This document shows, in pieces, positions 13,114 to 20,967 of a DNA stretch of 25,138 nt (position 1 is its first letter; each line of letters begins with the position of its first letter). This DNA is from JAPLJQ01 sp037143735 (GTDB taxonomy: Bacteria > Desulfobacterota > Syntrophia > Syntrophales > UBA2185): positions 1-25,138 of the forward strand of contig JBAWYD010000022.1 in assembly GCA_037143735.1 (NCBI GenBank), written 5' to 3'. The notes beneath the pieces were generated by a model. The model ran no database searches, had not been told where the DNA came from, and worked only from the letters and a program-made list of their open reading frames with translations. The position numbers and the translations under genes are program-made.

Positions 13114-13971
13114 ATGGCTAAAATGTTGAAGGATACACTGGAAACTATCGAGAAGTATAAAAGTGCGACCCCCCATTACAGTGACCTGCTGGATATTTTG
13201 GGAGAGATAATGATTCTCAGAGAAGAATACCGGCGTAAGATGAAAAAGATAATCTTCCCCATCGACGACAGGCTCATAGAGACGAAAATTACCGGCGGAT
13301 TGCCCCTTGTTGATTTGTCTTCTGAAGATTGCGACCTCACAGAACCCAGGCAATACTTCCTCGCCCTCCTGGGGATTGCAGAAAAGCGCGTTCCGGGTGA
13401 GACAAATGAGATTATTGAAAAAATTAAAGATGGTTCCGTTGATTTTGAAAAAATGGTTCGCGATTCCTTTTATTCCCTTCAGGATGAATCATTAAATGAA
13501 TTGGAAGATTCGGAAGATTCGGAAGATTCCGAGGACGATGTCTTTGATCTTGTGGATCTGTTTCTTGAAGAAAGCCTGAGGCCTGCCATGGAGAAAGTGG
13601 TGGAGAAGTACGGAAAAACCGTAACGGAGGCAGGCTGGTCCGAGGGGTATTGCCCGATCTGCGGCAAGGAGCCCAAGATCGGAGAAATCAAGGAAGAGGA
13701 AGGCGTTCGCTACCTCTTCTGCAATCAGTGCGGTTTTGAATGGCATTTCAAGCGCATAACCTGTCCTTTCTGCGGTAATGACGAACAGCAGACACTGGCC
13801 TACTTCACAATTGAAGGGGATGAGAGATACCGCGTTGATGTCTGCAACGTGTGCAAACGGTATATAAAAATGGTTGATTTCAGGGAAACCAAGGAAGAGG
13901 CGAATCTGGATGTTGAAGATATTGCCACGCTGCATCTTGATATGCTTGCAAACGAAGAAGGATACGATTAA
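13114..13971 (+). CDS. fdhE: Formate dehydrogenase accessory protein FdhE-like
   Basis: The 285-residue protein has a helical N-terminal half and a C-terminal zinc-binding half. The latter has four CxxC pairs: C180/C183 (YCPICGKEP), C203/C206 (FCNQCGFEW), C217/C220 (CPFCGND) and C244/C247 (VCNVCKRY). This is the FdhE layout; FdhE assists maturation of formate dehydrogenase. No dehydrogenase genes are in the window, so it is orphaned here. An acidic insert EDSEDSEDSED (131-141) is encoded by three copies of a 9-nt repeat. AAGGAG lies about 11 nt before the ATG. nth follows after 12 nt. Confidence 0.88.
   Translation: MAKMLKDTLETIEKYKSATPHYSDLLDILGEIMILREEYRRKMKKIIFPIDDRLIETKITGGLPLVDLSSEDCDLTEPRQYFLALLGIAEKRVPGETNEIIEKIKDGSVDFEKMVRDSFYSLQDESLNELEDSEDSEDSEDDVFDLVDLFLEESLRPAMEKVVEKYGKTVTEAGWSEGYCPICGKEPKIGEIKEEEGVRYLFCNQCGFEWHFKRITCPFCGNDEQQTLAYFTIEGDERYRVDVCNVCKRYIKMVDFRETKEEANLDVEDIATLHLDMLANEEGYD
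13503..13530 (+). repeat. 9-nt tandem repeat inside fdhE
   Basis: Three in-frame copies of GAAGATTCG/C encode Glu-Asp-Ser repeats in the acidic linker of FdhE. Copy-number change would keep the frame and only alter linker length. Confidence 0.7.
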
Positions 13972-13983
13972 CAGCCATAACCC

Positions 13984-14640
13984 ATGCACGATGCGAACAT
14001 CACGGATGTCGTACAGATTTTAGAAAAAGAGCTGGGCGACTGGGAACTTCCCATCGTTACATCTCTGGCGGAGGAAAACAGGGGGCCGTTTCCCATTCTT
14101 ATTTCCACGGTCCTCAGTTCGAGAACGAAAGATGAAGTGACGGCACAAGCCGCGGGAAGACTTCTGTCCCTGGCCGCTACACCGGAAGATATGGTGAATT
14201 TTTCCGAGGAAGAGATCATTCAGGCGATATATCCTGTTGGCTTTTACCGGATTAAATCAAGAGCGATCCTTGAAATCTGCAGGGAATTGATCGGGCGTTT
14301 CGATTCAAAGGTTCCGGACAGCATCGATCAATTGCTGACTTTAAGAGGGGTCGGGAGGAAGACGGCCAATCTGGTTCTCACACTTGGATTCAATAAGGAA
14401 GGCCTGTGTGTGGACACCCATGTCCACAGGATTTCCAACCGTCTGGGCTATGTGAGGACGAAAACCCCTGAAGAAACGGAATATGCCCTCAGAGCCAAGT
14501 TGCCTAACAAATACTGGGCTCGCTACAACACCCTGATGGTTGCATTTGGCCGGCATGTTTGCTTTCCCGTATCCCCATTCTGCAGCAGGTGCCCTGTGGC
14601 GGTTTATTGCGACCGGGTGAATGTGGGCAGGAACAGATAG
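13984..14640 (+). CDS. nth: Endonuclease III (DNA glycosylase/AP lyase)
   Basis: The 218-residue protein has the helix-hairpin-helix LRGVGRKTANLV (120-131) with catalytic lysine K126 and aspartate D144 in CVDTHVHR. The C-terminal [4Fe-4S] ligands are C193-X6-C200-X2-C203-X5-C209. These are the full signatures of Nth, which removes oxidised pyrimidines and cleaves abasic sites in base excision repair. Length is normal. It follows fdhE by 12 nt in the same direction, probably co-transcribed without a functional tie. Confidence 0.96.
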   Translation: MHDANITDVVQILEKELGDWELPIVTSLAEENRGPFPILISTVLSSRTKDEVTAQAAGRLLSLAATPEDMVNFSEEEIIQAIYPVGFYRIKSRAILEICRELIGRFDSKVPDSIDQLLTLRGVGRKTANLVLTLGFNKEGLCVDTHVHRISNRLGYVRTKTPEETEYALRAKLPNKYWARYNTLMVAFGRHVCFPVSPFCSRCPVAVYCDRVNVGRNR

Positions 14641-14722
14641 AACAGAATTTCGACAGATCCATGACAGGCGTATGATTTTCCGAAACACCGGGATTTCCAA
14701 AACTTGAAAAGGGAGGTCAATC

Positions 14723-15739
14723 ATGGGCGTTAAAGTGGGCGTCAATGGCTTCGGCAGAGTCGGCAGATATATTGTCAGGGCGTGTCTCGGATATGATGAC
14801 ATTGATATTGTTGCTATCAATTCGAGGGCCAAACCGGATATCCTGGCCCACTTTCTCAAGTATGATTCCGTTCACGGCAAGATCAATGCGGAGATTGCCA
14901 TAAACGGCGACAGCCTGCTGGTGAATGATAAGAAGATCGCCATCACCCGTGTGATGTCGAATCTCTCCGACCTTCCTTGGAAGGAACTGGGCGTTGATAT
15001 TGCCCTTGAATCATCAGGGAGATTCAGGAATAAAGATGAGCTTTCGGGGCATCTGACGGCCGGTGCAAAAAAAGTCATTCTGGCGGCGCCGGGCAAGGGA
15101 ATCGACGGAACCTTTGTCATGGGCGTTAATGAAGATTCCTATGATCCGGCAAAACACCATATCATATCCAACGCCTCCTGCACCACGAATTGTCTTGCCA
15201 CCGTGGCCAAAGTGCTCCACGATGAATTCAGGATCGTCAGGGGTATGATGACAACCGTGCATGCCTATACCATGGATCAGAGACTTCTCGATGGTTCCCA
15301 CAGCGATCTCCGCAGAGGGCGTGCAGCCGCCATGTCCATCGTTCCCACATCGACGGGAGCGGCAATAGCCGTAGCCGAGGTGATTCCCGATCTGAAAGGA
15401 AAGCTCGGCGGTTTGGCGCTGAGGGTCCCGACCCCCAATGTATCCGTCGTGGATCTTGCCGTGGAGGTCGGAAGATCCGTTACGATCAAAGAGGTGAACA
15501 GCGCCATGAAGGCGGCATCGGAAGGCAGATTGAAGGGCATCATGGCGTTTTGCGAGGAAGAACTGGTCTCCATCGATTTTACGGGCAGCCCGTACTCGTC
15601 CATCGTGGATGCGCCGCTGACGAACGTGATTGATGGGTGCTTCGTCAAGGTATTTGCCTGGTATGATAATGAGAGCGGATATGCGTGCAGAATGAGGGAC
15701 CTGGCCATCTACATTGCCAGGAAGGGTTTCGGAGGATAG
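14723..15739 (+). CDS. gap: Glyceraldehyde-3-phosphate dehydrogenase
   Basis: The 338-residue GAPDH has an N-terminal Rossmann motif VGVNGFGRVGR (5-15), catalytic C153 in SNASCTTNCLA and H180 in MTTVHAYTMDQ. C-terminal WYDNESGYACRM completes the family signature. It interconverts glyceraldehyde-3-phosphate and 1,3-bisphosphoglycerate. Where NAD-specific enzymes usually have an aspartate after Asn (NDL-type), this one reads N33-S34-R35, which may relax specificity towards NADP (inference). GGGAGG lies 6 nt before the ATG. tpiA follows after 1 nt, so the two are translationally linked. Confidence 0.96.
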   Translation: MGVKVGVNGFGRVGRYIVRACLGYDDIDIVAINSRAKPDILAHFLKYDSVHGKINAEIAINGDSLLVNDKKIAITRVMSNLSDLPWKELGVDIALESSGRFRNKDELSGHLTAGAKKVILAAPGKGIDGTFVMGVNEDSYDPAKHHIISNASCTTNCLATVAKVLHDEFRIVRGMMTTVHAYTMDQRLLDGSHSDLRRGRAAAMSIVPTSTGAAIAVAEVIPDLKGKLGGLALRVPTPNVSVVDLAVEVGRSVTIKEVNSAMKAASEGRLKGIMAFCEEELVSIDFTGSPYSSIVDAPLTNVIDGCFVKVFAWYDNESGYACRMRDLAIYIARKGFGG

Positions 15740-15740
15740 C

Positions 15741-16490
15741 ATGGTAAAGCCCTTTATCGCCGGCAACTGGAAAATGAACAAGACAATCCGGGAGGCCGTT
15801 GATTTTACGAATCAATTGAAAAACCTGGTCGCCGGGCTGGATGACCGGGATGTGATCATTGCCCCGCCCTTTACCGCCCTGTATCCCGTGGCGGAAGCGC
15901 TTAAGGGGTCACATATCCATCTTTCCGCACAGAACCTGAGCGATAAGGCGGAAGGCGCATATACTGGCGAGGTGAGTGCCCGCATGCTGGTAGATGCTGG
16001 ATGCCGGTATGTTATCATCGGTCATTCGGAAAGACGGAACCTCTTCGGTGAAAAAGATGCGGTCATCAACGCCAAGATCAAAATCGCACTCGCATCCGGT
16101 ATGAAACCCATATTCTGTATCGGGGAAACCCTTGACGAGCGGGAGGAAGACCGTACTTTCAGCGTTATTGAGAGACAGATAAAAGAGGGATTGAATAATT
16201 TAAACGGGGATGATATAAGGCGGCTCGTGATTGCCTATGAACCGGTATGGGCGATCGGAACGGGAAAAACGGCAACACCGGAGCAGGCCCAGGAAATACA
16301 CGCATTTATTCGTCATTTGATGGATGCGACTTACGGCGAACATGTGGCGGGAGACATTCCCATCATCTACGGGGGAAGCGTCAATCCGAAAAATATCAGC
16401 GTTCTCATGGGCGAACGGGATATTAACGGTGTTCTGGTGGGAGGGGCCAGCCTGGATATTGATTCGTTCATCCGGATTATAAAATTTTAA
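15741..16490 (+). CDS. tpiA: Triosephosphate isomerase
   Basis: The start at ATG 15741 gives the normal 249-residue length and the family N-terminus VKPFIAGNWKMNK. GGAGG (15731-15735), inside the end of gap, is its SD. Catalytic residues are N9/K11, H95 (IIGHSERR) and E167 (AYEPVWAIGTGK), and the phosphate-binding loop GGSVNPKN is present. It interconverts DHAP and glyceraldehyde-3-phosphate. It sits directly behind gap and ahead of secG, an order common in bacteria. Confidence 0.97.
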   Translation: MVKPFIAGNWKMNKTIREAVDFTNQLKNLVAGLDDRDVIIAPPFTALYPVAEALKGSHIHLSAQNLSDKAEGAYTGEVSARMLVDAGCRYVIIGHSERRNLFGEKDAVINAKIKIALASGMKPIFCIGETLDEREEDRTFSVIERQIKEGLNNLNGDDIRRLVIAYEPVWAIGTGKTATPEQAQEIHAFIRHLMDATYGEHVAGDIPIIYGGSVNPKNISVLMGERDINGVLVGGASLDIDSFIRIIKF

Positions 16491-16505
16491 TTGGGATGAA
16501 TACCA

Positions 16506-16557
16506 TGTCATTCCCACGAAAATAGCACTTTATTGTCATTCCGGACTTGATCCGGAA
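16506..16557. repeat. Dispersed repeat upstream of secG
   Basis: A TGTCATTCCC half-site (16506) is followed by TGTCATTCCGGACTTGATCC (from 16534). The latter recurs with one mismatch over 24 nt at 16995-17018, on the other side of secG. The sequences are related to the palindrome at 2851-2878. They look like degraded copies of a small dispersed repeat. Confidence 0.55.
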
Positions 16558-16603
16558 AAGGAAAATTCAAGGATATCGGAATATATTTAGGAGAATTTAT
16601 AAC

Positions 16604-16948
16604 GTGAACATATTTATTACCATTTTACATATCGTTGTCTGTGTCGTGTTGATTCTGGTTGTTCTTTTGCAGGCAGGCAAGGGAGCGAGCATGGGCGCCG
16701 CTTTCGGCGGATCAAGTCAGACCGTTTTCGGGAGCAGCGGTCCCGGTACGTTCCTGAGTAAGATGACAACGGCCATTGCCACTATTTTTATGTTGACCGC
16801 CCTGTCGCTTTCATACTTTTCGCTTCACAAGCAACCGTCCGTGATGGACAAAGCCGTGCCTCAGACGCAGCAGCAGGCTGTTCCCCCGGCAGCGGATCAG
16901 ACAACGGGGGCAGGAGAACAGAAACCGCAGACCGTCCCGCAGAAATAG
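16604..16948 (+). CDS. secG: Protein-export membrane protein SecG
   Basis: GTG 16604 is chosen because AGGAG (16589-16593) lies 10 nt upstream and the product then starts MNIFITILHIVVCVVLILVV. Two membrane segments (about 3-22 and 58-75) flank the conserved loop LLQAGKGASMGAAFGGSSQT VFG. The 114-residue length is normal, with a Gln/Pro/Thr-rich cytoplasmic tail. SecG stimulates SecYEG translocation. Its place between tpiA and tRNA-Leu matches a frequent bacterial arrangement. Confidence 0.93.
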   Translation: MNIFITILHIVVCVVLILVVLLQAGKGASMGAAFGGSSQTVFGSSGPGTFLSKMTTAIATIFMLTALSLSYFSLHKQPSVMDKAVPQTQQQAVPPAADQTTGAGEQKPQTVPQK

Positions 16949-16958
16949 ATTTTAAACT

Positions 16959-17021
16959 GTCATCACCGCAGAAGCGGGGATACAGTCAACTCTTTGTCAT
17001 TACGGACTTGATCCGGAATCC
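16959..17021. repeat. Dispersed repeat between secG and tRNA-Leu
   Basis: A degenerate TGTCAT-ACCGC half-palindrome is followed by TGTCATTACGGACTTGATCC (16995-17014). This is the partner of the copy at 16534. It ends only about 10 nt before the tRNA. Confidence 0.55.
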
Positions 17022-17027
17022 ATATGT

Positions 17028-17113
17028 GCCGAGGTGGTGAAACTGGTAGACACGCTATCTTGAGGGGGTAGTGGGCACAACCCGTCCGGGTTCAAGTCCC
17101 GGCCTCGGCACCA
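17028..17113 (+). tRNA. tRNA-Leu (anticodon GAG)
   Basis: The 86-nt class II tRNA has acceptor arms GCCGAGG (17028-17034) and CCTCGGC (17103-17109), an encoded CCA end (17111-17113), and T-arm GGGTTCAAGTCCC. The anticodon loop TTGAGGG gives anticodon GAG (17062-17064). A variable arm (GGGCACAACCCG) confirms Leu. E. coli also has a tRNA-Leu(GAG) directly after secG. Confidence 0.97.
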
Positions 17114-17159
17114 TTAATAAAAACCCGGAGGAACGATTCAAGGGCAGGTGGTTATACAC

Positions 17160-17191
17160 AAAAAAAGCTCCCCCCATTGTGGGAGGAGCTT
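17160..17191 (-). terminator. Intrinsic terminator of cold-shock gene
   Basis: On the minus strand, arms AAGCTCC-TCCCA / TGGGG-GGAGCTT (one mismatch) form a strong GC-rich hairpin followed by seven T. It lies 25 nt after the csp stop codon. Confidence 0.9.
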
Positions 17192-17216
17192 CTAAATGCA
17201 AAATGAAACTCAGGTT

Positions 17217-17417
17217 TTACAGCTTACGGACATTTTCCGCAGCCGGACCTTTGGCGCCTTTAACAACATCAAAACTTACGCGATCACCCTCGGCCAGTGA
17301 TTTGAAACCATCTGCCTGGATTGCTGAATGATGCACGAAAACGTCCTTGCCGCCGTCCTCTTCGATGAAGCCAAACCCTTTTGAATCATTAAACCATTTA
17401 ACTTTTCCTTCTGACAT
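17217..17417 (-). CDS. Cold-shock-domain protein (CspA family)
   Basis: The start at ATG 17417 (AAGGAG 8 nt upstream) gives the normal 66-residue length, beginning MSEGKVKWFNDSKGFGFI. RNP1 KGFGFI (13-18) and RNP2 VFVHH (26-30) are intact. It binds single-stranded nucleic acid and acts as an RNA chaperone. It is monocistronic, followed by a strong terminator. A perfect hairpin (17439-17455) stands just before its SD. Confidence 0.96.
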   Translation of the reverse strand: MSEGKVKWFNDSKGFGFIEEDGGKDVFVHHSAIQADGFKSLAEGDRVSFDVVKGAKGPAAENVRKL

Positions 17418-17438
17418 CTTTACCACTCCTTTGTATTG

Positions 17439-17455
17439 GGTTCCCACAGGGAACC
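17439..17455 (-). promoter_or_regulatory. Hairpin just upstream of csp SD
   Basis: GGTTCCC and GGGAACC form a perfect 7-bp stem with a 3-nt loop in the csp 5' UTR, 6 nt before the SD. Placed here it may influence translation of a cold-shock mRNA (inference). Confidence 0.45.
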
Positions 17456-17776
17456 ATTTGAAATTTTGCCGAAATACTCGGCTGGCAGCCTGTTTTTGCA
17501 AAAAAACCTAACTTTCCATACTTTGGTTTGTGCGGTCAACTTTTCTGTAATTTGGCAAAAACAAACATGCTCCACACATGAACTGATATTATCAGTAAAT
17601 GATACTTTATGGAAATGCAAGGTTAATTCATTGAGTCGAGCAGATAATATGATAGACTCCTGAGGAACAGATCGGGAAGAAAGCTGTTTAATAAAATTTA
17701 TTTTCGTAAACAGTGATAAATTGTGGTAGTAAACGGAGTGGGAAAAATACCATGTAATCATTCACGGCGGAGATGA
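17456..17776. other. Long intergenic region between csp and pyk
   Basis: About 320 nt without a supported gene; it must hold the divergent promoters of csp and pyk. Visible structures are a 13-nt palindrome CTGATATTATCAG (17583-17595) and a 7-bp inverted repeat CTGTTTA / TAAACAG (17684-17713). No consensus promoter pair stood out. Confidence 0.45.
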
Positions 17777-17860
17777 TTGATGAAGACATTCTTCAGCAAT
17801 TCCGCTATTTTGCCTCCGTTGGAAAAAACTTTAACTCATACCGCAGAAAGAGGGATCACC

Positions 17861-19285
17861 ATGCAGCTTCCACAGCATAAAACCAAGATTGTGGCAACCA
17901 TCGGACCTGCATCGGAATCGCGGGACGTCATGAAAGCAATGATAAAGGCGGGGATGAATGTGGCCCGCCTCAATTTTTCCCATGGCGATTTCAGCGGCCA
18001 CAAGCAGGTCATCGAAAACATCCGCGCCGCAGCCCGCGACGCGGGACAACGAATCGCCGTCATGGCGGATCTGCCCGGTCCGAAGATGAGGATCGGCAGG
18101 CTGGCGGATGAACCGGTGGAACTTCAACCGGGAGACCTGTTCACCCTGACGACACAGGACATCGTCGGAGATTCCGCAAGAGCATCGGTGAGCTTTTCCG
18201 GGCTTCCCCAGGCGGTGAAGCCCGGCGATACCCTGTTTCTGAATGACGGCCTCATCCAGCTTGAAGCCTTGAAAGTGGAGGAGCAGGAAGTCATCTGCCG
18301 GGTCCTCGTGGGCGGCGAATTGCGTTCCCGCAAGGGTCTCAACCTGCCCGGCATCGATCTCGGAATCAGCGCCTTCACCGATCACGACCGCGAATGCCTG
18401 AAATTTGCCCTTGAACAGGGGGTGGATGCGGTCAGTCAGTCCTTTGTTGAAAACGCCGCGGACATTACAGCCGTGAGGGAATCGGCAGCCGCATGGGGGT
18501 ATCATCCCTTCATTATCGCGAAAATTGAACGCTCAACGGCCCTCGGACACATAGACGATATACTTAAGACGGCGGACGGCATCATGATCGCCCGGGGAGA
18601 CCTTGGCGTGGAAATTCCCATCGAGCAGATTGCCGTTGTTCAGAAGCGTCTCATGCACAGCGCAAACAGGGCGGGGAAACCAGTTATCACAGCCACGCAG
18701 ATGCTGGAGTCCATGACGGGCAACCGGCGTCCCACCCGGGCGGAGGCGACCGATGTGGCCAACGCGGTGCTTGACGGCACGGACTGCGTCATGCTTTCAG
18801 AGGAATCGGCCATGGGCAAGTATCCCGTGGAGGCTGTGGCCATGCTGGCAAAGATTGCCGCCGCGACGGAACCGCACCGCCGGAGCCACGGACTTAAGGA
18901 GGCTCTTCGAAGACACCGCCGCACGGACCCTGTCAGCATTACGGATCTGATCGCTTTGAGCGTTGAGGCGGCGCTGGAGCGCATCTCCCCCGCGGCCGTA
19001 TTTGTCCCGACCCACAGCGGCGCAACGGCAAGGTCCATCGCAAGATTCAGACTCCCGGTGTGGATTGTGGGGGTGAGTTCCCAGGAAGCGACGTGCCAGC
19101 GGCTTCAATTCACCGCCGGGGTCTATCCGGCACATGAACCCGATCATCCCGAAGACTGGAATGCCTATGTGAAGGACTGGCTTCAATCCCACGAGGTGGA
19201 GGGAACTCTTGCTATCCTGACGGAAGGGCCATCGTCGAAGAATCCGAAGGCAAATAACCGAATGGAGATTATTGAACTCAGATGA
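17861..19285 (+). CDS. pyk: Pyruvate kinase
   Basis: The start at ATG 17861 gives 474 residues opening MQLPQHKTKIVATIGPASES, as expected; AGAGGG lies about 5 nt upstream. An upstream in-frame ATG (17780, with GGAG at 17769) would add 27 residues and cannot be excluded. Motifs are MNVARLNFSHG (32-42), MIARGDLGVEIP (about 242-253), ATQMLESM (about 279-286) and LSEESAMGKYPVEAV. It converts PEP and ADP to pyruvate and ATP. The stop overlaps the pgm start (ATGA), so the two genes are translationally coupled. Confidence 0.95.
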   Translation: MQLPQHKTKIVATIGPASESRDVMKAMIKAGMNVARLNFSHGDFSGHKQVIENIRAAARDAGQRIAVMADLPGPKMRIGRLADEPVELQPGDLFTLTTQDIVGDSARASVSFSGLPQAVKPGDTLFLNDGLIQLEALKVEEQEVICRVLVGGELRSRKGLNLPGIDLGISAFTDHDRECLKFALEQGVDAVSQSFVENAADITAVRESAAAWGYHPFIIAKIERSTALGHIDDILKTADGIMIARGDLGVEIPIEQIAVVQKRLMHSANRAGKPVITATQMLESMTGNRRPTRAEATDVANAVLDGTDCVMLSEESAMGKYPVEAVAMLAKIAAATEPHRRSHGLKEALRRHRRTDPVSITDLIALSVEAALERISPAAVFVPTHSGATARSIARFRLPVWIVGVSSQEATCQRLQFTAGVYPAHEPDHPEDWNAYVKDWLQSHEVEGTLAILTEGPSSKNPKANNRMEIIELR

Positions 19286-20952
19286 ACGTCCACGAACTCG
19301 CCGGCAAGCCGGCGCCGAGATCCATTCTTGCCAATATTCCGAGGCTTGTCTCCGCGTATTACACCCGCAGACCCGACGCTTCCGATCCTGCTCAGAGAGT
19401 TGCTTTCGGAACCTCAGGCCACAGGGGTTCATCCCTCAGAAACAGCTTCAACGAGGGACACGTCCTTGCGATCGGCCAGGCCATCTGCGAATACAGAAAA
19501 TCAAAAGGGATTGCTGGCCCCCTGTTCATGGGCATGGATACCCATGCCCTGTCCGAAGCGGCGATGGCCACGGCCATCGAGGTCTTTGCAGTCTGTGGTA
19601 TTGACGTGATGATCCAGAAAGGGCTCCGGTACACCCCGACGCCGGTCATTTCTCATGCGATTCTGACGTATAACCGGGGCAGGAAAAGCGGGTTTGCCGA
19701 CGGTGTGGTCATCACCCCTTCCCACAACCCGCCCGAAGATGGCGGATTCAAGTACAACCCGCCTGAAGGCGGGCCCGCGGATACGGGGATAACCAGGATG
19801 ATCGAAGAGAGATCAAATGAAATCCTTATGCAGGGGATTGAGACCGTACGCAGGCTGCCTTTTGAAAGGGCGCTGAAGTCGGAATCGATCCATGAATACG
19901 ACTATGTGACGCCCTATGTGGAGGATCTTCAGAGCGTCCTTGACATGGAAGCAATTGCGGGGTCGGGACTTAAAATAGGTGCGGACCCCCTCGGCGGGGC
20001 GGCGGTGGACTTCTGGGATCCCATCGCCGAACGTTACGGTCTTGCCCTTGAGATGGTGAACCGAATCGTCGATCCCACATTCTCCTTCATGACCGTGGAT
20101 ATAGACGGAAAAATCCGGATGGACTGTTCCTCGCCCTATGCCATGGCGGGACTGATCCGGTTGAAGGACAATTTCGACATCGCCTTCGGCAACGACACGG
20201 ACGTGGACCGTCACGGCATCGTCACCAGGGGAGCGGGGCTCATGAATCCCAACCATTACCTGTCTGTCGTCGTCCATTACCTCTTTCGGAACCGGCCGGG
20301 ATGGCGACAGGATGCAGCGGTGGGAAAAACGCTGGTTTCCACAGCCATGATCGACCGTGTGGCCGCGGACCTCGGGAGGCGGCTTTCCGAAGTTCCCGTG
20401 GGTTTCAAATGGTTCGTGGACGGCCTCATCGACGGTTCCTGCGGTTTCGGAGGGGAGGAGAGCGCCGGAGCGTCTTTTCTGAGAAAAGACGGCACGGTAT
20501 GGACGACGGACAAAGACGGCATCATCATGGATCTGCTGGCCTGCGAGATCATGGCCAAAACCGGCAGGGACCCCGCCGAGACCTACAGGGAACTCGAAGA
20601 ACGATTCGGCAAATCCTTCTACCTCCGCATTGACACCCCGGCCACACCCGAACAGAAGGCGGCGCTCAAAAGACTTTCTCCTGATATGATTGCGGCCGAA
20701 ACGCTGGCCGGAGACGCCATTGTGGCCAAGCTAACCCGTGCGCCCGGAAACAATGCCGACATCGGGGGACTCAAGGTCGTTACCGAAAACGGGTGGTTTG
20801 CCGCCCGCCCGTCGGGTACGGAGGACATTTACAAGGTGTATGCGGAAAGCTTCGTGAGTGAGGGGCATCTGCAAAGGATTGTAAAAGAGGCCGCGACGAT
20901 CGCGATCGACGCATTTGAAGCGGCGGGGATTCCAATGAAAGGGCACAGATAG
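19282..20952 (+). CDS. pgm: Phosphoglucomutase (alpha-D-glucose phosphate-specific)
   Basis: The 556-residue alpha-D-phosphohexomutase has the phosphoserine loop TPSHNPP (S147) with GGFKYNPPEGGPAD. The metal site is DTDVDRHG (D305, D307, D309), the sugar-binding loop is GGEESAG, and the phosphate-binding end motif is RPSGTEDIYK. It interconverts glucose-1-phosphate and glucose-6-phosphate, linking glycolysis to glycogen or sugar-nucleotide synthesis. The length fits the bacterial Pgm type. ATG 19282 overlaps the pyk stop by 4 nt. fba follows after 15 nt. Confidence 0.95.
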   Translation: MNVHELAGKPAPRSILANIPRLVSAYYTRRPDASDPAQRVAFGTSGHRGSSLRNSFNEGHVLAIGQAICEYRKSKGIAGPLFMGMDTHALSEAAMATAIEVFAVCGIDVMIQKGLRYTPTPVISHAILTYNRGRKSGFADGVVITPSHNPPEDGGFKYNPPEGGPADTGITRMIEERSNEILMQGIETVRRLPFERALKSESIHEYDYVTPYVEDLQSVLDMEAIAGSGLKIGADPLGGAAVDFWDPIAERYGLALEMVNRIVDPTFSFMTVDIDGKIRMDCSSPYAMAGLIRLKDNFDIAFGNDTDVDRHGIVTRGAGLMNPNHYLSVVVHYLFRNRPGWRQDAAVGKTLVSTAMIDRVAADLGRRLSEVPVGFKWFVDGLIDGSCGFGGEESAGASFLRKDGTVWTTDKDGIIMDLLACEIMAKTGRDPAETYRELEERFGKSFYLRIDTPATPEQKAALKRLSPDMIAAETLAGDAIVAKLTRAPGNNADIGGLKVVTENGWFAARPSGTEDIYKVYAESFVSEGHLQRIVKEAATIAIDAFEAAGIPMKGHR

Positions 20953-20967
20953 AAAGGACATGTCATC

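Noticed and set aside
13503..13530. 9-nt tandem repeat as a phase-variation switch
   Set aside because: The unit is a multiple of three and stays in frame, so copy change cannot switch the gene off.
13492..13989. 165-codon minus-strand frame opposite fdhE
   Set aside because: Fully antisense to fdhE, whose four CxxC pairs are convincing.
17831..18505. 224-codon minus-strand frame opposite pyk
   Set aside because: Antisense to pyruvate kinase motifs; no family features.
19272..19604. 110-codon plus-strand frame at the start of pgm
   Set aside because: Alternative frame of pgm, Cys/Arg-rich translation without motifs.
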